Source: Cercophora sp. LCS_1
Lineage: Eukaryota; Ascomycota; Sordariomycetes; Sordariales; Lasiosphaeriaceae
Assembly: GCA_036250225.1 (NCBI GenBank)
Contig: JAPZLL010000002.1
Location: forward strand, 310,001 to 374,000
DNA: 64,000 nt
Reading direction: 5' to 3'
Shown: piece after piece, positions 31,021 to 42,465 of the stretch
Numbering within the stretch: position 1 is the first letter of the stretch
Layout: every line of letters starts with the position of its first letter
Made by a program: the position numbers and the translations under genes
Notes under the pieces: generated by a model
Told to the model about the DNA's origin: nothing
Seen by the model: only the letters and a program-made list of their open reading frames with translations
The model's database searches: none

Positions 31021-34000
31021 GATGCCAAGTGGTATTCGGAAGGGGAGGTTGTGTCGATAGTAATTAGCGGGTAGGTGGTCCTGTGTCGAGAAGCTGTCAG
31101 TACGGCTCACCAAGCGGCGGCGGAGGTAGGCATGACCAACCGAAGAGGTATGGGAAGACCGATGGAAGTTCGAAGGCCGCGCGGCGATGAGGCGATGATT
31201 GGGAAGAAAGGAAGCCGAAGTTTAACGTCTGGAAAAACCTCACCTCGTGAGGTAAATGCTTCTTCTTGAAGACAAGATGTTGATGGCAGAAGGGGGAAAG
31301 AGAAGGAGTATCGTGGGAGTTCGGCCTCGACGACCGTGGCGGGAGCTCTTCTTATAGTCGTGTCACCGACTGTCAACGGCGTCCGTTCAAAACAAAACGG
31401 TGGGGAGAAAACGAGAGTTGGGAAGGGAGACGGGTGTGTTTGAAAGGTTTTTACCCATGTCGTCCCCCAGCCCAATCGTGTAGTCACGAGGGCTGGCAGT
31501 GAGTGGGATGTGGAGGGGGGTCTGGTTAACTACTTTGCTCCAGCAATGGCGGCGGCGCAGCCTGGTTCGTACTTGACGGAGTACCACTCGCGTTGAGCTG
31601 GCACTGTGAGTGCTTGAGGTCACCCCAAACGGGCAGAGCTTGGCCGCATCTCTGAGCGTGGGGAAACGGCCGAGGTCGAATCGATCTTTTCACCGCCGCT
31701 ACTTCTGCTGATTCACATTTGTCGCCTTGGTGGTGACAATAAAGAGCCACAGCCGATGGAGGCTCTGCGTAGAGTCGTCTCGGATGCCATCTTATCCGTT
31801 GTGGTCTCTCCAGATGCCTTTGCGCCGTTGACATTCCCTCCATCAACAGGAGAGAAGCACGGGGTTACTTCAAAACATGGATAGGCTCGTTGCGCTGCGT
31901 TGACATCGGTTCTGTTCACCGAGTCCATTGTGTGGACAAGCGACAGACAGACATTGGCCAACCCGTCAACCGATCCCGTAGTGGTGAGGCCCCGTTCGCA
32001 GACGGGACAAGCACTGTGCGCAGGAAGGTACGATGGGAGCGGGGAACATCCCGCGTTGGTTCGCCCTATTCTGACCCTGCGCGCCGCCGCTTTTCTCCTG
32101 GTTTTGCTGGCGGACGGTGATTCAGAGCGTTTGAGCGATTTTTTTTTTTTTTTGAAGCACCAAGGAGAATTCCGGGGGGGCGTGACCAACTCCACGAGGC
32201 CCAAAGACCAACCAGCAGAACGACTGGCCCCTGGAATCGACGCGGCCACGATGCCGGCCGGCTGTGAAGGGGTAGCTCAGCATTTTCAGTCTTCGCTCTC
32301 GGTAGGCTCACACCCGCCGCTTGGTTATGTTTCCCTCTCGCACAGTTCGGCAAAGTCAAAAGATTTACCTATATCACACACAATATTAGGACAAGCACCA
32401 GGAAACTCTCCGGCATGGTCCCGAGGGGCCTCAATGTCTCGATTATTTCCTTGCAGCCCGGAATAAAGCGACGTGACGGCGACGCGGCTTAAGACCCTTG
32501 TAACCGTCGAATTTGACACATCCACAGATCGGGACCGCGCAGCACTAGTGGCACTTGGGCGCTCCTTCCCTGCTTGCATTCGACCATCCGTCGCTATCAG
32601 GTAGGTACGGAGTACCTTGCCGGACGAAAAAGTTGAGTGCGAGGCGTGTCTTCATGGAACGCGGCCTACCAAGCTTCCTCTGGGTTCCGGTTCCATTCCA
32701 GCCAGCATGTGCTCCAGGAAACGGCAGCCACCCAGGCCCAGATCACACCCCCATGTTCCTGGGCAAATAGAAACCGTACCGTAGGCATTGTATGCCGAAG
32801 AGTGGGCTCGTCGAAGCAGGTACGTGCTGTGGTGCTTGGTGCGACCAACCGCTTCCCATCTCCCCTCTCCCCTCTCCACAAAGCTGCGTTAGCGACTGCG
32901 ATCAGCAAGCTCCGTTCATGGTTTCGCACCCAGGGGTACTTGATTCCCAGCGATGCAACTTCAAACCGCCCGTCCATCGTGTCTCGGGATCACAACCTCT
33001 GCCATGAGGGGTGAAGCACCCCAGGCGCCATCTCCCGTCATCGAGTCGTCGGTGACATGTGATGCTACCATCCCACTCACCTTGCCGCCCGCTTCGGTCA
33101 AGAAACAGACTAGAACGACAAAAACAGGGCGAGCAACGTGGAGATTCGCGGTCGTCAGAGAAAAGCCCTCCGACATCGCCAACGATCCCGGATAGGCACG
33201 GCTTATCGATGGGAGAGCTCCGGCACTCAAGATCTGGGGTCGGGAGGGGCGCCTACTGTACCCAGCGACGCCGACCATTCACAAAAAGCGTTGTCCACGT
33301 ACAGCATCAGGTCAGTGTTTCTTGTTGCCAAATGGGTTAACATGGCTAGCTTCCGGACGCGTATAAAACTATGATTTCCGGGATTATACTCTAGTATGTC
33401 TCAATGAGACAAAGCCACACCTTTTAGAGCCTGGGAAACCATTCTTCAGACGGGGATCAGCGGCCACATTTCCTTGGGACCGGTCGACCGGACTACTGGG
33501 GGGCCCTGCCTGTCTGGCCCTGTGAGGCATGGCATCTCCACCAGTCAAGCAACATCCTGGGGCCATTCGATCCATCACCCAGCCAAATGATGCAGATGCT
33601 ATCAAGTCTGCCGCCGTGTTCGGAGACATCTTGACGGTGGCATCCCGTCCTTGCGCGGCTCTGTCGGTGTTTTTCTGGACAATTAAATCTGAATCGGGCA
33701 GATCATTTCGACCGGCCGGTGACGATGGCAACACGTCAGTAGTGCTCAGCTGGTGAGGGCCAATGCAAAGGAAAAAAAACATCCCCCTTCCCACCCCACG
33801 ATTCGCTAACAGGCCAGGGCCAGAGGGGCGCCCGTGTCGCACATCGCTGCCCGCCAGAGAGAGCCCCTCGAAACGCCCTGCCGTGCAACATCTAGATTTC
33901 ATTTCCATTACGTACGCAGCTGGGCTTTATGTTGATGCAGCTTGCTAAAGGGCATCTGTTTCGTCGATCACCAGGCACAATCGGCCCTCTGTCGGCCCGC

Positions 34001-35309
34001 CTGTTGATAACTTCATTTTCGCTCCCGTGCCTCGAAACCGAGTGTTGATTCGGCCGTTCTCTCGTTGGGCAATGGAAGGCACTGCCTAAGCCAAGGCATG
34101 CTCGTCCGCGTTTCGATTTTCGTCAGCTGGTGCCCCCCTGCATCAACACTAGCCGTATTCACTATTCTCGACGAAAATTTCTACCTGGGGTGTCTGTAGA
34201 TAACCTCTCGGTGGTCAGCCTGTTTCATTACAGCAAAATATGCCCGACACCCGAAACGGTGTCGAGATGAGATGTCGAAAATTTTTCTTTGAAAAGAGGT
34301 GTGTTGATCGGCGCCCTCCCGGGTGGTGTGTGAGGCCAAGAAGCCACCACCCGTCAAAGCGCACGCACAAGGCTGTATTAGGGGTGTCACTCCCGGTCGT
34401 CCCACCCCGATCCATCGAACAATTCCAGAAGCCGGCGGCGCCCTGCTAGCGCTTCGCTAGGGTGCAGCTTCGGGAACGCCAGCTCGATTCGAAGCCCGGG
34501 CGCCTCGAAACGCCATTGTTGCTACGCAGTAGGACTTGACGCCTCAGGACTCTTTCTTCGTCCTGTCCTGCACAGTTCCTTTTGTCGCACTTACGCCGTA
34601 ACGGTAGGCCTTGCATTTGAGGACACGAGGCACTTCGTCGGTCACCAAAGGGGCGCTCGTCACTAGCGCCGTCCGGACGAACGCGCAATCCTTCAACCTG
34701 GAGGGAAATGAAGGCCTGACAACACACGTCACGACTCACTTGCCCGCCGGCAACAACAGCAGCCGAGAGCCTCGCCAACGTTCGCTTTCCCATTACGGTG
34801 CCTGCATAGCTACACCCGACAAGTTTCCAATCTGCCAATGCTGACCGCTCTTGTGTCCCCTCCACACCGCTTTGCTTTGCTTGTCCGTTTCTCTGAGGTG
34901 CTCTTCTGGCGGTCTTGCCGTCGTCCATGGCTCCATGCGGCTGGCCGCTTGCGTGATCCCAACGCACCTCGATGAGCCCCCGTGGCACTCGGCCGTCTGC
35001 CAGACATGCGTCTACCGTCTCGCAGCTTTTGGCGCCCGCAGATGCACGCCAAATGAAACGACCAGCAGCAAGCGCCGCCACTGGAGTGAAAGCACCTTTC
35101 ATCTGCATGTCTCTTCCCTGCGCGCACGGCCAATGGAGCGACGTCCACGAATGGAAGGCTTCTGGAATAATTCCATGGCTGAATGCATGCAACCCAAGAG
35201 ACCCAACAAGGCCCCTTGCAAGCGTCGAAAACAGCCCCGTACCGGATGACACGCCAGACACCACTCAACAAGCCCGAGAACAGGTGTTTCGTCCAGCCAA
35301 GATGCCGCG
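31021..35309. other. Gene-poor region of 4.3 kb
   Basis: Many ORFs of 60-270 codons overlap here on both strands, as expected in stop-poor GC-rich DNA, but none has recognisable domains, splice logic or good starts. A T15-16 run lies at about 32139-32154 and a GGTACGGAGTACC inverted repeat at about 32607-32619. A compact three-stem element at 34437-34504 is listed separately. The leader and promoter of the small acidic-protein gene occupy the left end. Confidence 0.4.
34437..34504. repeat. Compact element with three nested inverted repeats (possible structured RNA)
   Basis: A 68-nt segment can fold as an outer 7-bp stem (GGCGCCC 34437-34443 with GGGCGCC 34498-34504) enclosing two 6-bp hairpins: CTAGCG/CGCTAG with a 3-nt loop (34446-34460) and GCTTCG/CGAAGC with a 17-nt loop (34467-34495). 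A GATTCGAAGCC sequence resembles a tRNA B box, but the arms do not fit a tRNA (wrong arm number and spacing, no anticodon or T stem). Confidence 0.35.
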
Positions 35310-37228
35310 CTAGTAGGCCGTATGCAAACATCTTGCTCCCATACTGTGCGCTCTGTCTCGCTCCCGTCTCTCCCGTCTCTCCCGGTCTCTCCTTTCGCTG
35401 TCTAGGAGCGCCACCATTGGCGTCATGCTCGAGGCCTTGCGACGGAGATCCCCAGCTTTGAGCCGTCTTGCTTGCTGGTAGGTCCTGTCGAGCTCCGTTT
35501 CGACGGCACATCGTATTTTCAGCGCCCCTACGGCCGGCCACACGCTTCGCTCGCCCTTGAGGATCCAGTACTCGAGCATTTCCTTGGTTGGGACCTCCAT
35601 CAGGCGCACAAAGTCGCCAACCGTCACCTGAGGCACTAGGGTCATGCTTGCGCCCGGCACGAGTTCGTCGACGAGGAAACGGCGAATCCCGGCAGGCAAA
35701 AGCCGGAGAGTGTCGAGCTGGCGGAGGCGGTGACGGATCTCGAGGCCCATCATGCGGATGACGAATGCCGTGGCCGAGGCTACTTTGTTGCGTGCTTCCA
35801 CCATCGAGGGGCCGTGCATGTCACTCTGCAGGAAGGGGATAAGGTAAGGTCGAGCCTGGCTGACGATGAAGTGATTGACGTTGAAAAGTTCGGCGATGCG
35901 GTGGAGAGGAGTCTCGTGGTCCGAGTAAGCCGTGTGCGCCCATTGTCGAATGTCGGGCGTGTTTGGTGGCGTCCACGGTATAATGTTGCCTTGGGGATCT
36001 TTGCAGAGAATGCGGGTTTCCCTATCGCCGTAAAAGGTCGGGGTTGAGGCATTGGATGCTACCGCTGCCGTCCAGACCAGCTACTCCTTGTTAGCAAGTA
36101 CTCAACGAAGCCGGCGTTTCTAGCCACTCGGGGGCCACATACGACGTTGGGCGAGGTCAAATAGTTCAAAAGAGTGGGCACACCTCCTTGCCCAGCGGTG
36201 GCAACCGTGATGTTGAGCACCCGTTTGCTCCGCTGGTAAGCCTCCTCGAATGTTAGATCCCCCACGTTGGCCCTCATACACTCCTCGAGCACCTTGACGT
36301 CCAAGAAATAGCCCTCCCTCCTAAACCTGCGTATCCTCCTCATTAACGCCGCATACCCCCTCCAAAACGACCTCTCCACTCCCTTCCCCACACTCGCCCC
36401 CATGGGGTCCTCGGCCTTGCCCGCAAAAGCAGACAAGTCAATCCCATCCCCCTTGAGAATACCAGGTAGTTCCTCCTCAGTATGAATCGCCACCAACGCA
36501 GCAATCAACGCGCCGGTGGCCGTACCGGTAATAATCCTCGGCAACAGCCCCCTCAAAAACAAAGCCTTGACCACACCCAAGTGACACAGCCCAAAAATTG
36601 CACCCCCTTGCAAAACAAGCGTGCTCCGTCCAAAAGCCTGTCTGGTATCATGGATAAAATCCAGCTTCATTTGCGTCGCCATGACGGGCACCATCTCCAT
36701 TTCCACCCCATCCGCCCTCGCCACCTCGGCTGCTTCAGCATTGCTCGTCGGCAACCCTCCAATATCCTCAATCGCCTCGGCCACTTGCGTGATATACTCC
36801 TCAATCAAGAATTTCGTTCCAGCAAAGGAATGGTTGTAGAGTTTGGTAGCGGTTATGTTGCCTAGGTTCCGCACATTGCCGCTACGTAGTAGGTTGACGA
36901 GGGAATTGATGTCGCCCGTGTCGCGGGCTACTTCGATCGAGGCGAGCCGTTCGTTGATGAGGCGGTAGTCGTATTCGCGCGAGGTGGCGTTGTTGCGCCA
37001 GATGTCGAGCCCCAACAGGGCGTCTAGTGATAAGGCGGCTTCTTCCCATTCTTCAAAGGTGCGAGCGGTGTGTAAGACGTCTAGCCAGAGGGTGGTTGGG
37101 CTGCGGAGGGAGTACCAGGTGAGGAGTTTGGTTCGCCAGAAGAGGAGGATCGAGGTTAGGGTTGTGTAGATTGTACGGAGGAGGGCGAGGAGGGTTGATG
37201 CCGCCATTTTCTTTGCTGGCACTACCAT
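35310..37228 (-). CDS. Patatin-like (Tgl3/4/5-type) lipase homologue, catalytic residues apparently missing
   Basis: This belongs to the fungal DUF3336-patatin triacylglycerol lipase group that acts on lipid droplets. Exon 1 is 37228-36143, intron 36142-36081 (GTATGT, GCTAAC, GTAG) and exon 2 is 36080-35310, giving 618 aa. The start at 37228 follows a T-rich tract in the leader (plus-strand poly-T near 37240-37268). The N-terminus has a hydrophobic hairpin (ASTLLALLRTIYTTLTSILL) followed by the DUF3336 region (RTFEEWEEAALSLDALLG). The Gly-rich oxyanion motif LQGGAIFGLCHLG is intact. The nucleophile elbow, expected as GXSXG, reads GTATG, with Ala at residue 237 (codon GCC 36520-36518). The usual DG-type Asp motif before ELFNVNHFIVSQ also seems absent (AYSDHETPLHRIAELF). 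The C-terminus is a charged Arg/Glu helix. Confidence 0.88.
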
Positions 37229-37989
37229 TCCCTGACCCTTTCCTTTCCTTTTTTTTTTTTTTTTTTCCCTTCTTTGAGGTTCTCTCGAGTTCTCGAGTTC
37301 GGATTTTCGGGCTCGGTTTATGTTCGACCACAAATGAAGAAAAAAAAACAAAAGAGAATAGACAGAGTCCCAAAAAGGAGACCACGAAAGGAATCGCCTT
37401 TCAAGGAATGTTAGTCTAGAGCACAAGTAGTATGTATGCTCTGAAAACAACAGACAAGGACGCCGCCCCAACGCGAAGCGCGACGAGGGGAAAAGGAGTG
37501 TGTATGTGTGTGGATTGCTTGCTGCAAAAAGAATGGAGAGAGAACTTGACCTCGGAAGTATTGGTCTCGAGATATGTGGTGTGTGGTCCCGACCCGAGTA
37601 ATCGCACGGCGCCACCGCGTTCATGGCGGCAGTGGGACACACCCGACGTCGTTGGCATGTGAAGGTCACCTGAAGGAATCCGGGAAGGCAGGCGAGGTGG
37701 AGGGATGGAGGGGGCTTGCATGCAACCCCACAATTGGCGGCGGCACACAAACCTGGCACCCTGGACTGGGGTTGATCTGGCGTCGATCCGTTTGGGGGTG
37801 GCACAGGGGTGGGCGTGGAGACAGGGACAAGCCTCAGGGGGATAACCTTGAATGAACAAGCTAGGGTTGGCATCTCCAGGGTTGGACAACACCACAACAC
37901 CGTGTTGGTGGCAGGAAAAACGCAAACATCACGCGGAGTATTAGACACCATCAAACTGAACCCCGTGTACAATACAATACTTCATAGTC
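37229..37989. other. Upstream region of the patatin-like gene
   Basis: About 760 bp. The patatin-like reading frame stays open through here to 37972, but the sequence includes the poly-T tract and reads as low-complexity Lys-rich and random peptide, so I treat it as leader/promoter. No other gene was seen. Confidence 0.45.
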
Positions 37990-38345
37990 AGTCAACCGGC
38001 TCTGAGTAGGCCCCCCAGGAAACCTTCAGTATGACTTGGATTACGTAGTCGCCAGCACTGCGAATTGCTGTTTGGCAGGCCCGGGGCCTCATCGCAGATG
38101 ACCAGCTCGAACTTGAACTTCCGGTTCTGTGTGATGTGTGCATCAATACAATGGGCCCTGGCAACCTTGGCCGGTTTATGCAAATCAGCTGGGACCTGCT
38201 TGATATTGCTGCGGGCGGGTTAGTCGTCTTCACTGGCTGAAGAGATTGAATACTGTGGCGGTAAATCCGCGATCTCGATCACCGGCTTCTTTGGACCACG
38301 AGCGAACTCGACAGTTGGAGGAGGGCTGTGGGCACTGAAAGTGTT
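37990..38345 (-). pseudogene. Chimeric relic: FUN30-like N-terminal fragment joined to another SNF2 ATPase fragment
   Basis: Minus-strand 38340-38210 is a diverged copy of the N-terminal region of the neighbouring FUN30-type gene at about 41425-41300. Translated, PPPTVEFARGPKKPVIEIAD then LPPQYSISSASEDD matches PPPTVELTRGPKKPVIEIPD then SPPQYSLSSDSEDD. The next codon is CAA (Gln) in the intact gene but TAA here (38222-38220). After the stop, the same frame continues PARSNIKQVPADL, then HKPAKVARAHCIDAHITQ and FELVICDEAPGLPNSNSQCW. That last part looks like the Walker B region of a different SNF2 ATPase (usually DEAH, here DEAP), not of FUN30 (DEGHKLKNPKTK). By eye the DNA copies are roughly three-quarters identical over about 125 bp. 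It is broken and partial. Confidence 0.65.
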
Positions 38346-38708
38346 TGGTATGCCATTGATACCCTTCACATAATCATATAGCATGCACAGAATTTTTGAA
38401 CACGGGTTAATTAGGCTAGGTTGCTAGCAACCTAGCCCCATGCATGAGTAATGGCATGCCTGCCTCTAGTCCGGGGCCCGGTCCCCCGAAATCTCCCTCG
38501 AGATCTACATCTCTTCCATCATCGTCCCTCCTCCCCAAGCAAAAAGAACGCCTTTCCCATGCTCCCCCAGTCCCTCACCCCCAACTCCTCGCCAATGCAT
38601 GGTGCTCGCACGAAATCAAGCCAAACGCCACCTCTATGGTCGCCTGGGGTATCTCTAAAATCCACCCGTCGAACTCTTGGACTGACGAAAAGAAAAAAAT
38701 CATGCGGC
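38346..38708. other. Region between the relic and FUN30, with a short ATG-initiated ORF
   Basis: It holds the perfect palindrome at 38414-38437 and, on the plus strand from 38444, a 125-codon ORF rich in Ser/Pro that runs into the antisense of the FUN30 3' end. The first 80 codons (for example SLLPKQKERLSHAPPVPHPQ) could be another gene relic. I recognise no family. Confidence 0.35.
38414..38437. repeat. Perfect 24-bp palindrome
   Basis: GGCTAGGTTGCT is followed without spacer by its exact reverse complement AGCAACCTAGCC. It lies about 270 bp past the FUN30 stop and about 70 bp from the chimeric relic. The size would suit a hairpin terminator in bacteria, but in a fungus it is more likely a cruciform-prone recombination scar or a transposon end. 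Confidence 0.75.
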
Positions 38709-41700
38709 CTAGCTCTCGCCAGGCGGCGAGGCCAGCGACGCGCCGTTCAACAGCGCGTCCCGCACGGCTGCCTCCATCTCCCCGGCGTCCATGTCTACGG
38801 CCCAGCCCGTCACGCGGTTAGCGAGTTCGAGCTTTTTCTGGCATGCCTTGTACACCAGTTCTTCGACCGAGTCCCGGGAGATCAGGCGGATGATCTCCAC
38901 GGGCTTGGTCTGGCCGAGACGATGGGCGCGGTTCTCCGCCTGGATGTCCTCCTGCGGGTTGTCGCTCTGGTCAAAGATGATGACCTTGTTGGCCGAGGTC
39001 AAGTTGATGCCCGTGCCGCCGGAACCAGTCGTCAGGAGGAAGACGGGGATTGATGCATCCGAGTTGAACTGGTTGATCAACTCTTGACGTTCGCTGACGT
39101 CGGTGTTTCCCTGGAGGGACAGGTACTCGATGCCTGAAGAGGCTAGGGACTCGCCGAGGAGCTCGATGACTTTGGCGTATCTGGTGAACACAAGTGCTCT
39201 GTCGCCGTTGGCCTTGTACTGTGCAAGAAGATCGAGAAGCGCCTTCACTTTGGCGTTCTTCATCCATGAGCCGTCAGGGAGGTCGTAGCTTCTGATGCAC
39301 TTGTAGTCTCTGCACCAGAGGTGAATCTCAAAGTCGGATAGTGCTTTGATCTCGTCCTCAAGGTGCTTGATATTGGTTTGGCGGAGCTCGGTCTGCGGCA
39401 CACTCCTCATCAGGACTTTGGCCATCTTCTCCACGATCTTATCGGCGTAGTGACGGCGGAAAAGCTGTGGGTGAATCGCCGCTTTGCGGAGCTGGATCCA
39501 GACGTTGTTGTTATCGTTCTCCCTGCCTTCCTTCTTCGAGACGGGAACCTGCGATGAATCATTTCTCTTGAAACGACGCTCGTAGTCTCTGTATATAGTC
39601 TCTTGCGCCTCATCCATATTACAATACACGACTCGTGCTGTTTTGGCTGGCATATCCTTCAAGACTTGCTCCTTCTTGCGCTGCAGGATGAAAGGCTCCA
39701 GAATCGATCTTGCGCGGGTAACTCGGTCGCTGTGTAACATGGCGCCCTGGGATACGGCTGTCAAGGATACCTTTTGGTTGAAAAGGGCCTCCAGGTCTTC
39801 AAAGTGCTCCCCGTCGAAAAGCTCTGGCTCGACGAACCTGAGCAGGGACACCATCTCCATCAAGTTGTTCTGCACAGGAGTTCCGGAAAGGATGAGTCTC
39901 CAGTCGGCGGTAATTCTGAGCAGGTCCTTGTAGAGCTTCGTCTTGGGGTTCTTCAGCTTGTGGCCCTCATCAAAGACTGCGACAGTTGGTTTAAAACGAC
40001 GCAGGTTCGAGATGTCTTCTGGGCGCGAAACTTGACTGTAAGATGTCAAGACAACATGATGGGCAGAGAGGTCGTCAATGATCTCATCTGCAATCTCGTC
40101 GCGCTTTGCTTGGCTGCCTTGGTAGACTGTGACGTTGAGGCCTGGCGCAAATCTCTCGAACTCGGCCTTCCAGTTGGCAAGAGTCGATGGAGGAACGATA
40201 ATAACGTTTGGCCATGGTTCAACATCGGTACCTGCGGCGCGCTCAATGACGGAGCAGATCAGAGATATGACTTGACAAGTCTTGCCGAGTCCCATGTCGT
40301 CTGCTAGAATGGCGCCGAATTGCTTCTCGTAGAGTAGGTAGAGCCAGTTGAGACCATAGATCTGGAAAGACTTCATCGTGCAACCGGTCATCACCTTTGG
40401 CTGTTGGAGTGGGAGGCCGATCATCTTTGTCGATCCGTCAATGCTTCTCGGCGTGAGTGGCTTGTCGCTCTCGTCGGTCCGCGGTTGGCCAGTCATGTCC
40501 ATGGCCCATCTCGAAGTAGCCTTCTTGATGAAGTCTGCCTTGGATTCACAGACAGCCATGATGTGGTCAATGCCGTTCAAAGCGCGCACATATTCCTGCA
40601 GCGCTGCAACAACCGTTTCGCCGACCGAGACTCGAGCAGCCTTCTTGCGCTGCTTCTTCTGTGACATGGTGACGTTCATGGCAGCATCAATGCTGTCGAA
40701 GGGCTGGTGCGAAATCATAGCCTCTGCCTGATCCATCTTGACACTGGTGGCCGCAACAAGCTGGATGGCAGTGCAATCGTTCAAGAAGCGCAAGATCTGA
40801 TCGTTCTGCGAAATAGAATCGTCCTGCATTTCGGGTGAAGAATCGCGATCGCGTGCGGAGGGCTTCTGGTTCTGGTAGTCATCGTCGCTGTCATTATCGT
40901 TGTTATCGTCGCTATCGTCATCGCTCAGAACAAAAATAGGCCGCTTCTTCGGAATGGTGGGCTCTGGGGCTTTGGTCTTGATCGTCTGCACGGGTGAAGT
41001 CGATGGCTGACGGGGACGTCGGCCCTGAACCAAGCGACGTCGGGGCTTGGGCGCTGGCTTCTCTGGCGAAACTGAGAGACTGTCGCGGTTTAAAGTTCGC
41101 GATACTTCTTTCGAGACCCAGTCGTCGAGCGGAACATATTTCTTGGACGGCTTGGCAGGTTGCGAAAGGGAATTGGTCAGCTCAGAGCTACATCCTACTG
41201 GTAGTAGACACTTACAGCAGCGGTAATCGAGGAGGTATCGTCGGTAAGATCGATTACTTGCTTCGGCTCCTTTGGTCCAAACGAGGAGGGCTTGATGTCG
41301 CCGCGGGCAGGTTGATCATCTTCACTGTCTGAGGAGAGCGAGTACTGTGGCGGCGAGTCGGGTATCTCGATGACCGGCTTCTTGGGGCCGCGAGTAAGCT
41401 CCACCGTCGGGGGCGGTTTGAAAGAGGTACCTGCGGGTGCCATGGAATTTGCAAGACGACTGCTCTTCTGAAGTTCGGACAAAGGTCTGCAGGGTGAAGA
41501 AACAGGAACCTCGATCCTCGAGTTCGGCGAAGAAGCAATTGCCGCTGGCTGCGGGTTGAGGGTAGGCCGTTCGAGGATCTGGGTGGGCTGGGTTTCGAAG
41601 TAGGGTGATTGTGAAATGACGCTCAATTGGTCATCGTCGTAGTCGGAAAACCGAAGGTTGTGGGGTGTCCCTGCAAGGGACGTTGAAGGGGGGTTGCGCG

Positions 41701-41725
41701 GACGGCGCGGGGATGAGTACTCCAT
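38709..41725 (-). CDS. FUN30: FUN30/SMARCAD1-type SNF2 chromatin remodelling ATPase
   Basis: This is an ATP-dependent nucleosome remodeller of the Fun30/Fft3/SMARCAD1 group, linked to heterochromatin maintenance and DNA-end resection. Exon 1 is 41725-41216, intron 41215-41151 (GTAAGT, CTGACC, CCAAG) and exon 2 is 41150-38709, giving 983 aa. The N-terminus is disordered with several SP sites. A CUE-like segment (LRFLNDCTAIQLVAATSV) precedes the ATPase. Helicase motifs: I DDMGLGKTCQ, II DEGHKLKNPK, III LSGTPVQNN, IV ALVFTRYAKV, V TGSGGTGINLTSANKVIIFD, VI QAENRAHRLGQ. DEGH in motif II and GSGGTGINL are typical of Fun30. The 3' side carries a broken partial copy of its own N-terminus (37990-38345). 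The intron acceptor is my best guess; the rest is clear. Confidence 0.93.
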
Positions 41726-42465
41726 TGCGAGGTGGCTGTGCGCAGGAAGTAGTCGACAGGTCTGTCAAGTCAAAGGCGAAGTTGGGAAGAAGAATTATGG
41801 AAGCTGGCCTGGTGGTCAACTTAAACTCTCCTTCGAGGTTGCTCAAGGGAAGAAATCATTCGGAGCTGGTGCGAAAATATGAACTGCGGCAGGAGGGGCG
41901 CTATTCAGTCAGGAACCAAAGAACAATAGCAAAAAATCAAAAGGTACCCTATTCGGGGGTTCCTTTTTGGTGCCTTCTGTGTGGCCCTGGCCGAGTCTTG
42001 AATAGCGAGAGATGGGACGAAAAAGAGAGAACAATGGTAAATGGCGTTGAAAAGCAACGGCCTAACGCCGCCCCACACGCGACACGGTTGAATTTCTGGC
42101 GTCCAGACGCGACCACGAGTCCCGCAGAATCCGCGCTGCCACGTGGGGTAGGCACTTTAGCAGGCGTTGCCCTGTCTGAATGCTAACTTTCAATGCAGGA
42201 ACGCATCAGCGAGACCTGCACAACCCCTTGAATCCTCCTTCTCAATCATCTAGCTGTAAAATGTCGCATTTATATAAAGCAGTCAAAAGCACATGTAGTT
42301 CTGAAGTTGGAATGTCATGCTCAGCAATCAAAATCCCGACCAAAATCCGCCACAAACTGGGCACTGCATGAACCCAATTCCCAGCCCTGAACCGAAGGCC
42401 TGCGGAATCTTGTCTCCAACAGCAACCATCATCATCACACACCGATCATCCACGCAAAGTCAAAG
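41726..42465. promoter_or_regulatory. Divergent promoter region between FUN30 and VMA21
   Basis: About 740 bp with no supportable gene between two outward-transcribed genes. No specific regulatory motif was recognised. Confidence 0.4.

Noticed and set aside
34437..34504. tRNA gene
   Set aside because: B-box-like sequence and 7-bp outer stem are present, but arm number, spacing, T stem and anticodon do not fit a tRNA; kept only as a structured element.
34446..35264. 272-codon minus-strand ORF
   Set aside because: Composition looks random, no domain, overlaps another long ORF in a different frame; GC-rich DNA often stays open by chance.
36059..37972. 637-codon reading of the patatin-like gene starting far upstream
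   Set aside because: The extra about 250 codons cross the poly-T tract and lack conserved sequence; the family N-terminus begins near the ATG at 37228.
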